Source: Trichomonas vaginalis G3
Lineage: Eukaryota; Parabasalia; Trichomonadida; Trichomonadidae
DNA length: 64,000 nucleotides
Assembly: GCF_026262505.1 (NCBI RefSeq)
Contig: NC_067206.1
Location: 496,001-560,000 of the forward strand
Direction of reading: 5' to 3'
The notes beneath the pieces were generated by a model. It worked only from the letters and a program-made list of their open reading frames with translations. It searched no databases and was not told the DNA's origin. Positions 49,145-58,651 of this stretch are shown piece after piece. The number at the start of each line of letters is the position of its first letter. Positions within the stretch are counted from its first letter, which is position 1. Position numbers and translations under genes: made by a program.

Positions 49145-52100
49145 TCAGAACTTAAGCTTTCTTATGAATGAAGTCTTAGTCTGAATAGAAAAGTTAAACT
49201 TTTCAGCAAAGCAAGGTTGACATGACTTACATAAGTCAAATCCAATCTCTTGACCGTCATAAAGTGCTTTGTAAAGTTTCATTAAACTGAACTCAGAGTC
49301 TTTGTCATATGTTCCAACAGGTATGTGAATGTTCTTATCTTCATTGTAATAGCATTGTATAGCTTCAGGAAACATTTCATTTGCTGTTAAAGCAAGAACG
49401 TCTTGTTTGACACCTTTGCAACGTGCATGAAATGCAACTTCATTTAAATCGTTAGTGAGTAGGTCTATGTAGGTCTTCTTTCCACAAAATATTGACTTGT
49501 ATGCTAAACTTTGTTTTCCAGGTGTTATTTCTGCAAAGTCAGAATGGAACTGACCTAATGTTTTACCAATAAGTTCTCTACCGTATCTCTTCTTAAACTC
49601 TGCTGCAAGCTTTGGTATGTCTTCATTGAAAATATGCATGCTATCACAGTCCTGGTAAAATATTTGAAGTCCCATATCTTCAGCAGTACAGAATACTTCA
49701 CACATTATTCTCTTCGACATTGATAGAATATTTACACCAAGTGGACAGAAGTTAAAGTGTCTGCAAATGCTTTTCGTTAGCTTGAAAATAGTTTTATCTG
49801 AACCATCCAAACCTTCGAACTTCACTATATGGTTGTAGTTTCTGATGGCATATCTTATAGCATCTTTGTCATTTACTATGGTTATTTTTGACTCAATAGG
49901 AGATAGAATAGTTTTGCCATAAATACTGTTCAGAATGAGCTTTATATTTTCTTGCAAAGGATTTCCTTCTTTCTTATACTTTAACCTTAACTCAAACAAC
50001 TTCTTTACTTCATCTTATATTCTAATATCTCTGTTTCCATCGTAATAGTATCCTTGCAACACTTCACATTTGACACCTTGATATTTTATGAGGTCTTGTA
50101 ATGTTATATGGTCAACATACATTAAACAGCAAGTGTTTGAACTTCTGGGAACGTTAAGTTCTGGATTTAGTTCAGGGTCACAAACTATTAAAGGAAAGTG
50201 TCTATGTATTCCAATCTCTGTTATCTTAATGAGAACAAAGAAGCCAGACATAAACTTTTCACCAATGGGTTCCTTTTGGTCGTCATCGAATAAATGTCTC
50301 ATGAGATACTCTGTGCTTAACATCTCATCCTTCAATACTTTTGGAATTCCTTCTAAAGTATAAAGTCTCGCGATAGCTGAGGGATATAATGAAACAGCAT
50401 CGAAGTCAGCAATGAGTTTCTTTTCGCTCTTTTGTTTCATGTTATCTGACAGCATACATCTTCCACCTTGAATACAGCGTGAAATAAATTCTCTTGGTTT
50501 ATTTGAGAGGTCATATAAATTTCCATTCGGGAAGTACACTCTGTTCTCAAACAATTTGTTAGCAATAGAACAAATACTAACGTAGTCATATACGTTTAAA
50601 TCAAACTCTTTCAATAAGTCATTGCGGAACTTTACAAAACCTTCTCTTAAAATTCTTACATCTTGTTTGCAGTAAAATGTGCTATATTTTTCTAAGTCGA
50701 AATGGTTTTCATCTATTCTGCAACCTTTGATGGAATCTATGTTTTTCATGAATGTATCTGCATCCTTGACAAACTTACAAGCTTCAGAAATGACACCAGT
50801 TCTGTTGTCATTTGCTAACAAAGTACTGCTGTAGTAGTTGTATGGAAATACTTCTTTCGGTCCTGTTTGTAAGTTAAACATAGCAGGAAATAGTTTAAGC
50901 TTCTTATTTATAACACTGTAAGAGTCTTTTATAATAATTGCCCTTCCTTTATATAAGCCAGTTATTTGCATTGTTCGTGAACCTTTAATGATGGGAGTTC
51001 CTTTCACTTCTGTCATGTGTCTTAAGATGAAGTTTATATCATAGCTGAGGTTATGGAAATATATTAAACTCTTGTCAGGAAGTCGTTCCAAAAATTCTGT
51101 TGCACAGTTCTGACCCCAAATGCTTTCACTCACTGAACCATCTTCACTGTCGTAACATATGTTAAAAGCTTTATGAAAGCCATCGGTACTACACTCAAAG
51201 TCAGCAAAGAAAACGTGCTCAGGAATGAACTTGCACTTATTTTTATTTACTTCTTTTGACTCGGCTTTCTTCTTCAGTTGTACACAATACTTTGGAGCAT
51301 ATGTCAAATCTTTAAATGGTGCAAGGTTCTGTTTATATAAGTCAGTCGTATATGTGAAAAGTTCTCCATAAGAAATAGGTTCGAAATATTTGCACTCCCA
51401 CAATGTTTTCATAACATCCCATAGCGGTGTAGTTCTATCCATGCGAACTACATATTTGTTCTCTCTCATTGTATATATTTTCATCTGTTTCTCAATGTTC
51501 ATTCCACCACAAGCTTTGAGAATTTCTTTATAGTTTCGAATGAAATATGTTGTCATTGGAAGTCTTTCATTTAACATGTAGTGGTCTTCAACAAGAAGTA
51601 AGTCAATAGTTCGAACAGTTTCACATTCTTTTGGTATGTATCTCTTTATTTCATTATGTCTTGAGTCATTGAAGTAACCAATGGTAACATTAAATGCTAT
51701 ACCTGTTGCGTCAGAAATTTCTTGTACTTTACTTTGAGGAAAGTCTCTAACACGAATGACTTCTCTCATGTGGTCAATAGTTTCTTCATTTACTCCAGCC
51801 TGAATGCAAGCATAAACGAAGCAGTTATCTTCTGTCATAAGTGTTGCAGTTCTTTTGTTCGGTTCATTGAAGATTTGGTAGCGTTCAAGATTTATAGGTA
51901 ATGTACAAAGATACTTCCAGAACTGACCGCTTCTTTTCTTATAAAACTTCTTTTCATCAAGGATTTCATTCCAGAAGTCATCTATATCTTGTTTATCTCC
52001 TGTTTGTTTAAGTCTGTTCAATAATCTTTTCTGTCTTTCTGTCAGTGTGCTTTCATCTCTATATGGTCTCTTTTTTGGTTTGCCTTTCTTTACATCTGAC

Positions 52101-52900
52101 ATCGTTAAGCCTTCATATTCTGTTAAATCATACATCTTTATTTCGGTAAGATTCTTTATGTTTGTCAAGAAGAAGTCATAGTGCATTTCAACAATACCTG
52201 CAGCATTTGCTTCTATCTCTGATATAAAGTTCTCCTTCAAGAGCTGATGTAGTAATGTTCCAATATTATTGAGGTTTAACGTAGAACATTCATACTTTCC
52301 ACCAAGTTTATAACATACCATCCATCTTTGTTGGGAGTTTATTTTAATTTTCTCTAAGAGTCTCATGAAAACCTTACCGAAATGTTTGTGTAAGTAGTCT
52401 CTGTTTGGTTCATCTAAAGCTTCGATGTTAAAGTCAATGAGTCTATTGCCTGACTTCACATTTCTCTTCCTATTCTCTTCATCTTTCTTTAACCATCTCT
52501 CACCTTCTTTTGGTTTGTCGTCAATGGAACGAATGACATCGTTAGCTTTACGAACTTGTTCTATAGCACTTTTAAACATCTCTCTTCTCTGTTGTTTCAG
52601 TGTGTCGTCTCTTCTTCTTGTTTCACCAACGTTTGCATTTGTTATGTCAAACATTTCTCTTCTTACTTCATGAGGTATTGAACGTCTATGATATAAGTCA
52701 ATAGCAACGTCATTTAAAGGAAATGCTCTTGCATTTATGAACTCATGAATTCTATCATAAGTTATTTCACCATTGTAGTCATTGAGGATGTCAGCGAGTG
52801 CTTTTTTGTTTGTTGCGTAATGCTTTGCAACATCTATGTTAGCTTCTGTAAGAAGTTGTTTTATTTCCGAGTGTTCTAACTTAGACAACTTCCGATACAT
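49145..52900 (-). pseudogene. Protein-primed DNA polymerase B of the Polinton
   Basis: The region encodes about 1,240 residues, the usual size for Polinton pPolB. Motifs along the minus strand, 5' to 3': Exo I FFADFECSTDGF (about 51190), Exo II FHNLSYDINF (about 51045), Exo III YCKQDVRIL (about 50670), polymerase motif A DAVSLYPSA (about 50390), motif B KLILNSIYGK (about 49930) and motif C YQDCDSMHIF (about 49640). It replicates the linear element from a terminal protein. The first ~500 residues are a helical N-terminal region with an EDNCFVYACIQAG box that looks like the cysteine box of OTU-type proteases. It appears broken, about once. It is divergent from the gene at 52992. Confidence 0.93.
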
Positions 52901-52991
52901 CTTTAGTAGGAAATAAAAAAATATTTTTTTGAAAAAATTAGATTAGATTTTTTAAAGTTATTTTTCAAAATAATTTAATATTTTTATTTTA
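52901..52991. promoter_or_regulatory. Divergent AT-rich promoter region
   Basis: 91 bp between the polymerase start and the gene at 52992. TTTTTTTATTTCCT lies before the polymerase ATG and AATATTTTTATTTTA before the plus-strand ATG, both matching the T-rich element motif. Confidence 0.45.
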
Positions 52992-53465
52992 ATGAAACAC
53001 ATGCAAGATTGCAAGTTCTTTTCATACAATGCTCTCGCTAATGCCATCAAGAATGAGTTCAATAATGCTTCAAATGTTAATGTTATCTTTAACAAGAAGT
53101 TTGTGAAAGAATCTAAGTTTGGTCAGTATGTCAGACCATTAGCTATCGTCATTGACCGCAAACGTTATACTTCACAAGAGTTAGCAGTAGTTTTGAAACA
53201 AAAGAGTTTCTTCGTGAATGTCAAAGATACTCATTATACTGTCATAAAGAACTCTAACATTGACTTCTTCAGTATTGCTTTAAATCTTTCCGAACAGAAA
53301 GAATATAAGAAGGGTGAAACAAATGTGAAATATTATCCTTCATCTCTGAAGACAATAACGAACAAAGATGTTATACAGAAATTCTTACCAAAGGTTGAAG
53401 AAGCTTCTATTGACATTGACGAAGGAAGTGAAATGGTTGAAGAAATTGACTCTGAAGCTATTTAA
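52992..53465 (+). CDS. Unknown 157-residue protein
   Basis: Starts MKHMQDCKFFSYNALANAIK. The first ~100 residues look folded (Asn/Phe/Lys/Val-rich, mixed alpha-beta), and the last 35 are acidic (EEASIDIDEGSEMVEEIDSE). Divergent from polymerase B, so it may be an early replication accessory such as a DNA-binding protein, but I recognise no family. Confidence 0.6.
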   Translation: MKHMQDCKFFSYNALANAIKNEFNNASNVNVIFNKKFVKESKFGQYVRPLAIVIDRKRYTSQELAVVLKQKSFFVNVKDTHYTVIKNSNIDFFSIALNLSEQKEYKKGETNVKYYPSSLKTITNKDVIQKFLPKVEEASIDIDEGSEMVEEIDSEAI

Positions 53466-53483
53466 GCAAAAATATATTTTTGG

Positions 53484-53699
53484 TTAGTCTTCATATGGAT
53501 ATTTTACAACAATTTCCCAATGTATAAACTTTTCATACGCTTTTTCATAAGCTTTATATACCTTCAGAAATTTTGCATAATCTTTAGAAGCATTTAGATA
53601 TTGTTTAAATGCTTTATATGTCTTCAGAAATTTTGCATAATCTTTTACATGTTGTTCGTTCTCTTCTTCTGTTATGAGTTCCGAATATTCTAAATTCAT
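53484..53699 (-). CDS. Small helical protein with internal duplication
   Basis: 71 residues. The unit KDYAKFLKTYKAF is followed 21 residues later by KDYAKFLKVYKAY, and the DNA shows the matching direct repeat (CTTCAGAAATTTTGCATAAT twice). The protein is probably a short amphipathic helical hairpin. Function unknown; leader motif TTTTATCTCATATG is present. Confidence 0.55.
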   Translation of the reverse strand: MNLEYSELITEEENEQHVKDYAKFLKTYKAFKQYLNASKDYAKFLKVYKAYEKAYEKFIHWEIVVKYPYED

Positions 53700-53754
53700 G
53701 TTCTTTCATATGAGATAAAATTTTATAAAAAAAATAAAATTAGCTTAGATTTTT

Positions 53755-54582
53755 TCATTCTTCCTCTTTGAAGTTGTCGAAATATTCTATTATCTTTTCT
53801 TTCAGTAATGGTAAGTCTTCTTTGAATGTAAGTATTGTGCAACCTTTGATGTCATAGTGTGTTTGAGGAAGAGTATTTTTGACAATTTCTTTTATTTGCT
53901 CATTTGGGGTCATTGAAATCGGTAAGTTTTCGCGATAGAACCAATTTCTGTCAGATTTGTAAATCTTAGCAAGGTCGTAAAAGCTTTTGTTGTTTCTTCT
54001 GACTAAATGCAACATAACCATATCTCTGTCTTCTTCATTTTCCATCTCTTCAGTATAAATCATATACTTATAGTTCTTTTCCTTTCCTTTTGGTACCGAA
54101 CGTGGTATTCTTTTCTGTATGCTTTTGTCTTTGGATTCAATGACTTCATCTTTTGCATGAAGTTTCTTTTCCATCTCTCCACGTTCTTGTCTATGAATTT
54201 CATCTAACATCATGAAAATATAACAAGCGTAACGAGGTGAAGCCCACATTGCTACAGCATTTACTAAAAGTCTATGAACATAATATCCTTTCAAACCAGG
54301 TGCCAAATTCTTGCGATTTTCGTACGGAATCTCTTCCCTCGGTTTTCCGAGGGAAGCAATCATATGAGGAAATTCTTCTAAAAGTTCTTTTGCCTGTTGG
54401 TTTTCAAACCAATGATATGCTTGCTTTGTAGACTGAAGAGCATTCATTATACTTTGCATTTGATACATATCATCTTTGACTGAACGAATGAGACGTAACT
54501 GTTTGTTATACTGTATGTACTCATATTCTTCATTTATGGCTTCATGAACGATAGCAGTTGTTGTGTTCTCTGTTGTTGTCAT
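53755..54582 (-). CDS. KilA-N domain protein
   Basis: 275 residues from the ATG at 54580-54582; the longer TTG start is unlikely. A KilA-N DNA-binding domain occupies about residues 45-130: TKQAYHWFENQQAKELLEEF followed by LKGYYVHRLLVNAVAMWASP and YACYIFMMLDEI, the family's GxYVHxxL...W.SP signature. A short coiled coil (about 130-150) and a C-terminal domain (about 165-275, KYMIYTEEMENEEDRDMVML) follow, as in poxvirus and other large-virus KilA-N proteins. Such proteins act in regulation or DNA replication of phages and giant viruses. A GC-rich hairpin at 54333-54356 falls within the coding frame, in the loop before the conserved glycine motif. Confidence 0.85.
   Translation of the reverse strand: MTTTENTTTAIVHEAINEEYEYIQYNKQLRLIRSVKDDMYQMQSIMNALQSTKQAYHWFENQQAKELLEEFPHMIASLGKPREEIPYENRKNLAPGLKGYYVHRLLVNAVAMWASPRYACYIFMMLDEIHRQERGEMEKKLHAKDEVIESKDKSIQKRIPRSVPKGKEKNYKYMIYTEEMENEEDRDMVMLHLVRRNNKSFYDLAKIYKSDRNWFYRENLPISMTPNEQIKEIVKNTLPQTHYDIKGCTILTFKEDLPLLKEKIIEYFDNFKEEE
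54333..54356. repeat. Perfect GC-rich hairpin inside KilA-N gene
   Basis: CTTCCCTCGG (54333-54342) pairs perfectly with CCGAGGGAAG (54347-54356) around TTTT. It is far more GC-rich than the gene around it and encodes a short loop (ASLGKPREEI) of the protein, as expected for a small palindromic insertion tolerated in frame. Confidence 0.85.
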
Positions 54583-54670
54583 ATCTGTCTTTACATACAA
54601 AATAAAAAAAATATTTTATAAAAAACTAGCATTATTTTCTGACTTTCACAAAAGACCAAAAATAAACGCT

Positions 54671-55282
54671 TTACATGTATTTTTCAGCAACTTCGTCAAA
54701 TAATTTTATAGCTTTACCTATCTCATCTACTTCAAACGTTTCTTTACCTTTTATGGGAGCACCATACATTTTCTCAAACTTTTCAAGTAGTTCTGTTTCT
54801 GCAGCTCTCATATCGTTAACAAACACAACCTTGACTCTATTGACTGTACTGTCATATCTTAGAGTTATATTATATGTTCTTCCTATCTTATATCTTTTTG
54901 TATTGAAGTCCTTCGGTTTCTGAACGATGTAAAGTAAGCCCTCACTGCAACGTTCAGTATCGAATGAACCATATGTTATGAAGTTATATCCAACAACTGG
55001 GTCAATCCATAACAAAACTATTGGTATAAGACTTTTGTCTATAAGATATGCTGTAGTTCCATAGAATCTTACCGATATCATAAGCTCAGGATTTCTTGTC
55101 AAAATTTTCTGAGTAGAAGCAATTCTAACCCAGTCGTGTGGTTTCTTTCCAGATGGAGATAAAATGTCTGACAAAGAATATTTCTTGTATTTCTTTGAGT
55201 ATCTTACGTTTAAATCACCAATTCTAACCACTTTGGTGTCATTGTCTATCTTTCTAACTGTTTCAAACTCAATGTTTGTCAT
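54671..55282 (-). CDS. KilA-N-like / T5orf172 (GIY-YIG-like) fusion protein
   Basis: 203 residues. The N-terminal ~105 residues resemble a KilA-N domain (YGTTAYLIDKSLIPIVLLWI, then DP). The C-terminal ~90 fit the T5orf172 domain of the GIY-YIG nuclease superfamily: GLLYIVQKPKD, RYKIGRTYNITLRY, AAETELLEKFEK and KGKETFEVDEI. This fusion is known from large DNA viruses and phages. Nuclease activity is uncertain because T5orf172 proteins vary in their active sites. Same strand and similar fold order as the neighbouring KilA-N gene, which suggests a shared role. Confidence 0.8.
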   Translation of the reverse strand: MTNIEFETVRKIDNDTKVVRIGDLNVRYSKKYKKYSLSDILSPSGKKPHDWVRIASTQKILTRNPELMISVRFYGTTAYLIDKSLIPIVLLWIDPVVGYNFITYGSFDTERCSEGLLYIVQKPKDFNTKRYKIGRTYNITLRYDSTVNRVKVVFVNDMRAAETELLEKFEKMYGAPIKGKETFEVDEIGKAIKLFDEVAEKYM

Positions 55283-55736
55283 TTTCTGTTCTTACATACA
55301 AGATAAAAATATTTTTTTTAAAAAAACTAACTTTATTTTTTCTATTTTGTATCTTAAGGAAATTCATGAAATTTGGTCATTTTTTTCACGATTTCAGGGA
55401 TTTTTTTGACGAAGTGTTAAAGTTCTCTTCGTAAAAAAATAACAGTTATATAATGAAATTTGGTCATTTTTTTCACGATTTCAGGGATTTTTTTACGAAG
55501 TGTTAAAGTTCTCTTCGTAAAAAAATAACAGTTATATAATGAAATTTGGTCATTTTTTTACGATTTTCATGAGTTTTATGCAAGACCAAAAAAGTCTAAA
55601 TCGCAATTTTTTACGATTTTCATGTATAAAAGATATGATTTCAGGGATTTTTTTGACGAAGTGTTAAAGTTCTCTTCGTAAAAAAATAACAGTTATATAA
55701 TGAAATTTAGTCATTTTTCACGATTTTAGGGTAGAT
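55283..55736. repeat. Tandem ~87-bp repeat array, non-coding
   Basis: A unit starting ATGAAATTTGGTCATTTTTT, continuing with CACGATTTCAGGGATTTTTT and ending TCTTCGTAAAAAAATAACAG then TTATATA, begins at about 55366, 55453 and 55540. Partial or diverged units follow to about 55735. The array is non-coding and AT-rich, and leads directly into the palindrome-bearing inverted repeat. It could be an origin-type iteron array or simple satellite growth. Confidence 0.85.
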
Positions 55737-55866
55737 GGTTAGATCTCACCTCTTTTTTCACCTCTTTTTTCACCTCTTGAATTTTCATGATTTCATCGTA
55801 CATGTTTTGTCAAGACTTCTTCGTACATGTTTTGTCAAGACTTCTTCGTAATGAGCGTAAATCAGA

Positions 55867-56202
55867 CAAAAATATATTTTAGGTGAAGAGGTTAGATCTC
55901 ACCTCTTTTCTCACCTCTTTTTTCACCTCTTGAATTTTCATGAGGGTCACCAGGTCCCTCGATCCCTCGGTCCCTCGGTCAACTAACATCTTTTTGAAAA
56001 TGATGACAACATGACATTTTGACAACAACACAGGAAATAAACTTCTTCGTATATGTTTTGTCAAGACTTCATCGAAATGAGTGTAAATGTTTTGTCAAAC
56101 ATGAGCGTAAATGTTTTGTCAAACATGAGCGTAAATGAACCAAAAATATATTTTAGGTGAAGTGGTGAGATCTCACCTGTTTTCTCACCTCTTTTCTCAC
56201 CT
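55867..56202 (+). repeat. Left arm of ~300-bp inverted repeat flanking gene 56211-57125
   Basis: Read forwards, this arm runs AATATATTTTAGGTGAAGAG, a palindrome variant (55890-55903), TTTTCTCACCTC repeats, CCCTCGGTCAACTAACATC, TTTTTGAAAATG, ACAACATGACATTTTGACAA, GTCAAGACTTC and GTGTAAATG. It then repeats the AATATATTTTAGGTGAAG block with palindrome 56164-56177. The complement of 57211-57508 carries the same blocks in the same order. The left arm has an extra doubled TTTTGTCAAACATGAGCGTA unit. A single related block with palindrome 55737-55750 lies just outside. Confidence 0.88.
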
Positions 56203-56210
56203 GTTTTTTT

Positions 56211-57125
56211 TCACAAGCGTTTTACATGAATTGTACGATGTATATTTGAAATCCTAAACAGTTTTGTAGCTTCTATTTCTTCTGTCAGTATATCGAATGT
56301 TTTCACAATGCCGAAAGTCTCTTTATACTTCTTCTTGACGTCAGATAGAAGGAAATCTTCTGCTGTTGGATAGTTTTTGTTCAGAAATTCTAACATGTCC
56401 ATTTTGTTTTCTGCTGGTTTCTCTGCTTCTTTCTTTAAGTCAGCATAGTCGTTTCTCATACGTTCTATCTCTTTGACGGAGTAGTTATATCTCCTCATTG
56501 CTGCTTTACATTTAGAACATTGTGGGTTCATTTTAGCATTGTACATTGAAATTTGTCCTGCTAAAACAACTAAAGCGTCAATGGTTTTCTTTAACTCAAA
56601 AGTTGCTGGTTTTATCTGTTCGTTCCATACTTTACCTCTTCTATCTTTATCTCTTATCTGCCATACACATTCAGCAACTAACGAAACAAAGTTGTCGTAG
56701 GTCTTAAACTCCTCCGATTTATATATGTCAGAGATGTTCTTATATACCATGTCGCAATCTTTGTCCATAACCTTATGGTTGCAATGAAATCCTAGAAACT
56801 CATAGTTAACCTTACGTATGAACTTCTTTATTTCTACTGAGTCAGTTGGTTTCACTTCTATTTCATCGAATTCTGGAATAGTGAGCTTTTGTTGCTGTAT
56901 TTCAGGAAGTTTAGGTAGATGGTCGATGAGGTCCTGCATGTCGTAAAGATACTGTTCATTTGTTTCATCTTTCGCACAACAGTCTAAATCTCCTTGGAGA
57001 AGTTCCTGCTTTATCTTCTGGATTTCTGTTTCGAAAGTATATGAAGAAGGAATGAAGCTTTTCATCTCTACTAACATTGAAGTTGGGTTCATGACTAAAG
57101 AGTTTGGTGCTGTTGTTGCTAACAT
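56211..57125 (-). CDS. Unknown 304-residue protein in inverted-repeat cassette
   Basis: Starts MLATTAPNSLVMNPTSMLVE. It is mostly helical and charged, with a CSKCKAAMRRYNY segment near residue 208 and FHCNHKVMDKDCD near 115, which supply clustered Cys and His residues that could bind a metal. The C-terminal 60 residues (EFLNKNYPTAEDFLLSDVKK) look like a compact helical domain. I recognise no family. It is the only gene between the inverted-repeat arms, and the left arm reaches its stop codon closely. Possibly a cassette-borne regulator or replication protein; that is speculation. Confidence 0.65.
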   Translation of the reverse strand: MLATTAPNSLVMNPTSMLVEMKSFIPSSYTFETEIQKIKQELLQGDLDCCAKDETNEQYLYDMQDLIDHLPKLPEIQQQKLTIPEFDEIEVKPTDSVEIKKFIRKVNYEFLGFHCNHKVMDKDCDMVYKNISDIYKSEEFKTYDNFVSLVAECVWQIRDKDRRGKVWNEQIKPATFELKKTIDALVVLAGQISMYNAKMNPQCSKCKAAMRRYNYSVKEIERMRNDYADLKKEAEKPAENKMDMLEFLNKNYPTAEDFLLSDVKKKYKETFGIVKTFDILTEEIEATKLFRISNIHRTIHVKRL

Positions 57126-57210
57126 GTTCTTACAATAAAAATAAAAAATATTTTTTTAAAAATACTAACTTTATTTTTTCTATCTTAAGGAAATTCATGA
57201 AAATTCAACG

Positions 57211-57508
57211 GGTGAGAAATGAGGTGAGAAAACAGGTGAGATCTAACCTCTTCACCTAAAATATATTTTTGGTTCATTTACACTCGTTACGATGAAGAAG
57301 TCTTGACATTTTCCCGACTGTTGTCAAAATGTCATGTTGTCACCATTTTCAAAAAGATGTTAGTTGACCGAGGGACCCTCAGTAAACATCTCATTTTAAC
57401 TCACTTTTTTTTCTATCTTAAGGAAATTCATGAATTTTCATGAGGGTGAGAAAAGAGGTGAGAAAAGAGGTGAGATCTAACCTCTTCACCTAAAATATAT
57501 TTTTGGTT
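57211..57508 (-). repeat. Right arm of ~300-bp inverted repeat
   Basis: Holds the blocks of the left arm in reverse order and orientation, with palindrome variants at 57235-57248 and 57469-57482. The segment TATCTTAAGGAAATTCATGA occurs twice near the arm (about 57181 and 57414) and once near 55348, at the outer edge of the tandem array. The 405 nt between the cassette gene and the integrase stop hold no other gene. Confidence 0.88.
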
Positions 57509-57530
57509 CATTTATATCTAATGAAAAAGT

Positions 57531-58616
57531 TTAGAAGAATTTTCTTATTCTTTCTGGCATAGTTTTGTCTTTCCAGTACTCCCGCTCTAATGGTCCCAGA
57601 TGTGTTGGCTTCGACTCTCTCAAGTTCTTAGATGGTATAACATCTTCAACGCCTCCTTCATATCTTACTTTATAAGTGTCATCGTTTATGTTATAGCCAA
57701 GTATTTCAATAACCACTCCTCGCTTTGCTTCGTCAATGGTTTCAGCAAGTTTGCCATTACTACTTTCAACTAATTTATGACGAGGGTAAAATGCTATGGA
57801 GTCGTCAGCAGCTTTTATAAGATATCCATTACCTTGCGTAGAGTCTACGATATAATAGTTTCTACTTAACCTTAAACGTTTCTTTGTCAACGGTTTGTCG
57901 TCAAGAACTACACGAACTTTTGTACCAGGAATGAGGGTAAATTGTGTTGAATTTATGATATTTTGTGTTTGGCTTCGTTTCTTTTGTATATACTTTTCTT
58001 CTTGTTGTTGTGTCATTGAATTTGGTGTATGTCCTGTTGTAGAATGTGTTGAGGAATTATATACTTCGAGAAAGTGTTTCATTGTTTCTTCGGTAAAGTC
58101 TCGCTCTTGGTTTAAATCTCTGAGAGTCCTTATGAAGCGGTTTATGATGCCAAGTATGTTATGGTTATGGTCTTCAGTAGTGTAGTGAGTTATGTTATGC
58201 TTAATGAGAAATTCTGTGATTTCATTACTGAGGTATGCACTGTCTTGGTCTGATGTTAAAGTACTTGGGCTATGTTCTGCTACAAACTTTTGTAAAACTC
58301 TTAACACTTCATGAGTTCCTTTATTTTTCATTGGATATGCATATGCTTTGCGAGTGTTAACATTAATGAAGATGAGGAATGGTTTATGTCCTCCTTTTCT
58401 GCTTTGAATGAGAGTGTCAAATTGGTATGCGTCAGGAGTGTTGGAGTAAATTGGTAAAAAGTAGTCGTAAGGGTTTATTTTTGTTTGATGTACAACATTT
58501 TTGTCAAAGAACCTTTTCACTTCAGCTCTGTTAGTAAATCCCCAACTCTTTGCAGCTTCATTGAACTTCTTAAATGACCTCCATGGATGTTGTTCGAATA
58601 CTTCTTTCAAGCTCAT
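57531..58616 (-). CDS. Retroviral-type (rve) integrase of the Polinton
   Basis: 361 residues, the usual size for a c-integrase. An N-terminal helical part precedes the RNase H-like core, with QFDTLIQ (about residue 72), LTSDQDSAYLS (about 121) and the helix HNILGIINRFIRTLRD (about 153), in the standard order and spacing. An integrase-type C-terminal part with a chromo/SH3-like strand set follows (RGVVIEILGYN, KVRYEGGVEDVIPS). It joins element ends to the chromosome and makes the target duplication. The frame looks uninterrupted. Gene order next to the fibre and cassette is on the same strand. Confidence 0.9.
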   Translation of the reverse strand: MSLKEVFEQHPWRSFKKFNEAAKSWGFTNRAEVKRFFDKNVVHQTKINPYDYFLPIYSNTPDAYQFDTLIQSRKGGHKPFLIFINVNTRKAYAYPMKNKGTHEVLRVLQKFVAEHSPSTLTSDQDSAYLSNEITEFLIKHNITHYTTEDHNHNILGIINRFIRTLRDLNQERDFTEETMKHFLEVYNSSTHSTTGHTPNSMTQQQEEKYIQKKRSQTQNIINSTQFTLIPGTKVRVVLDDKPLTKKRLRLSRNYYIVDSTQGNGYLIKAADDSIAFYPRHKLVESSNGKLAETIDEAKRGVVIEILGYNINDDTYKVRYEGGVEDVIPSKNLRESKPTHLGPLEREYWKDKTMPERIRKFF

Positions 58617-58651
58617 TTATGTAAAGTTAAAGATTTTATTCTAGGCTCAAG

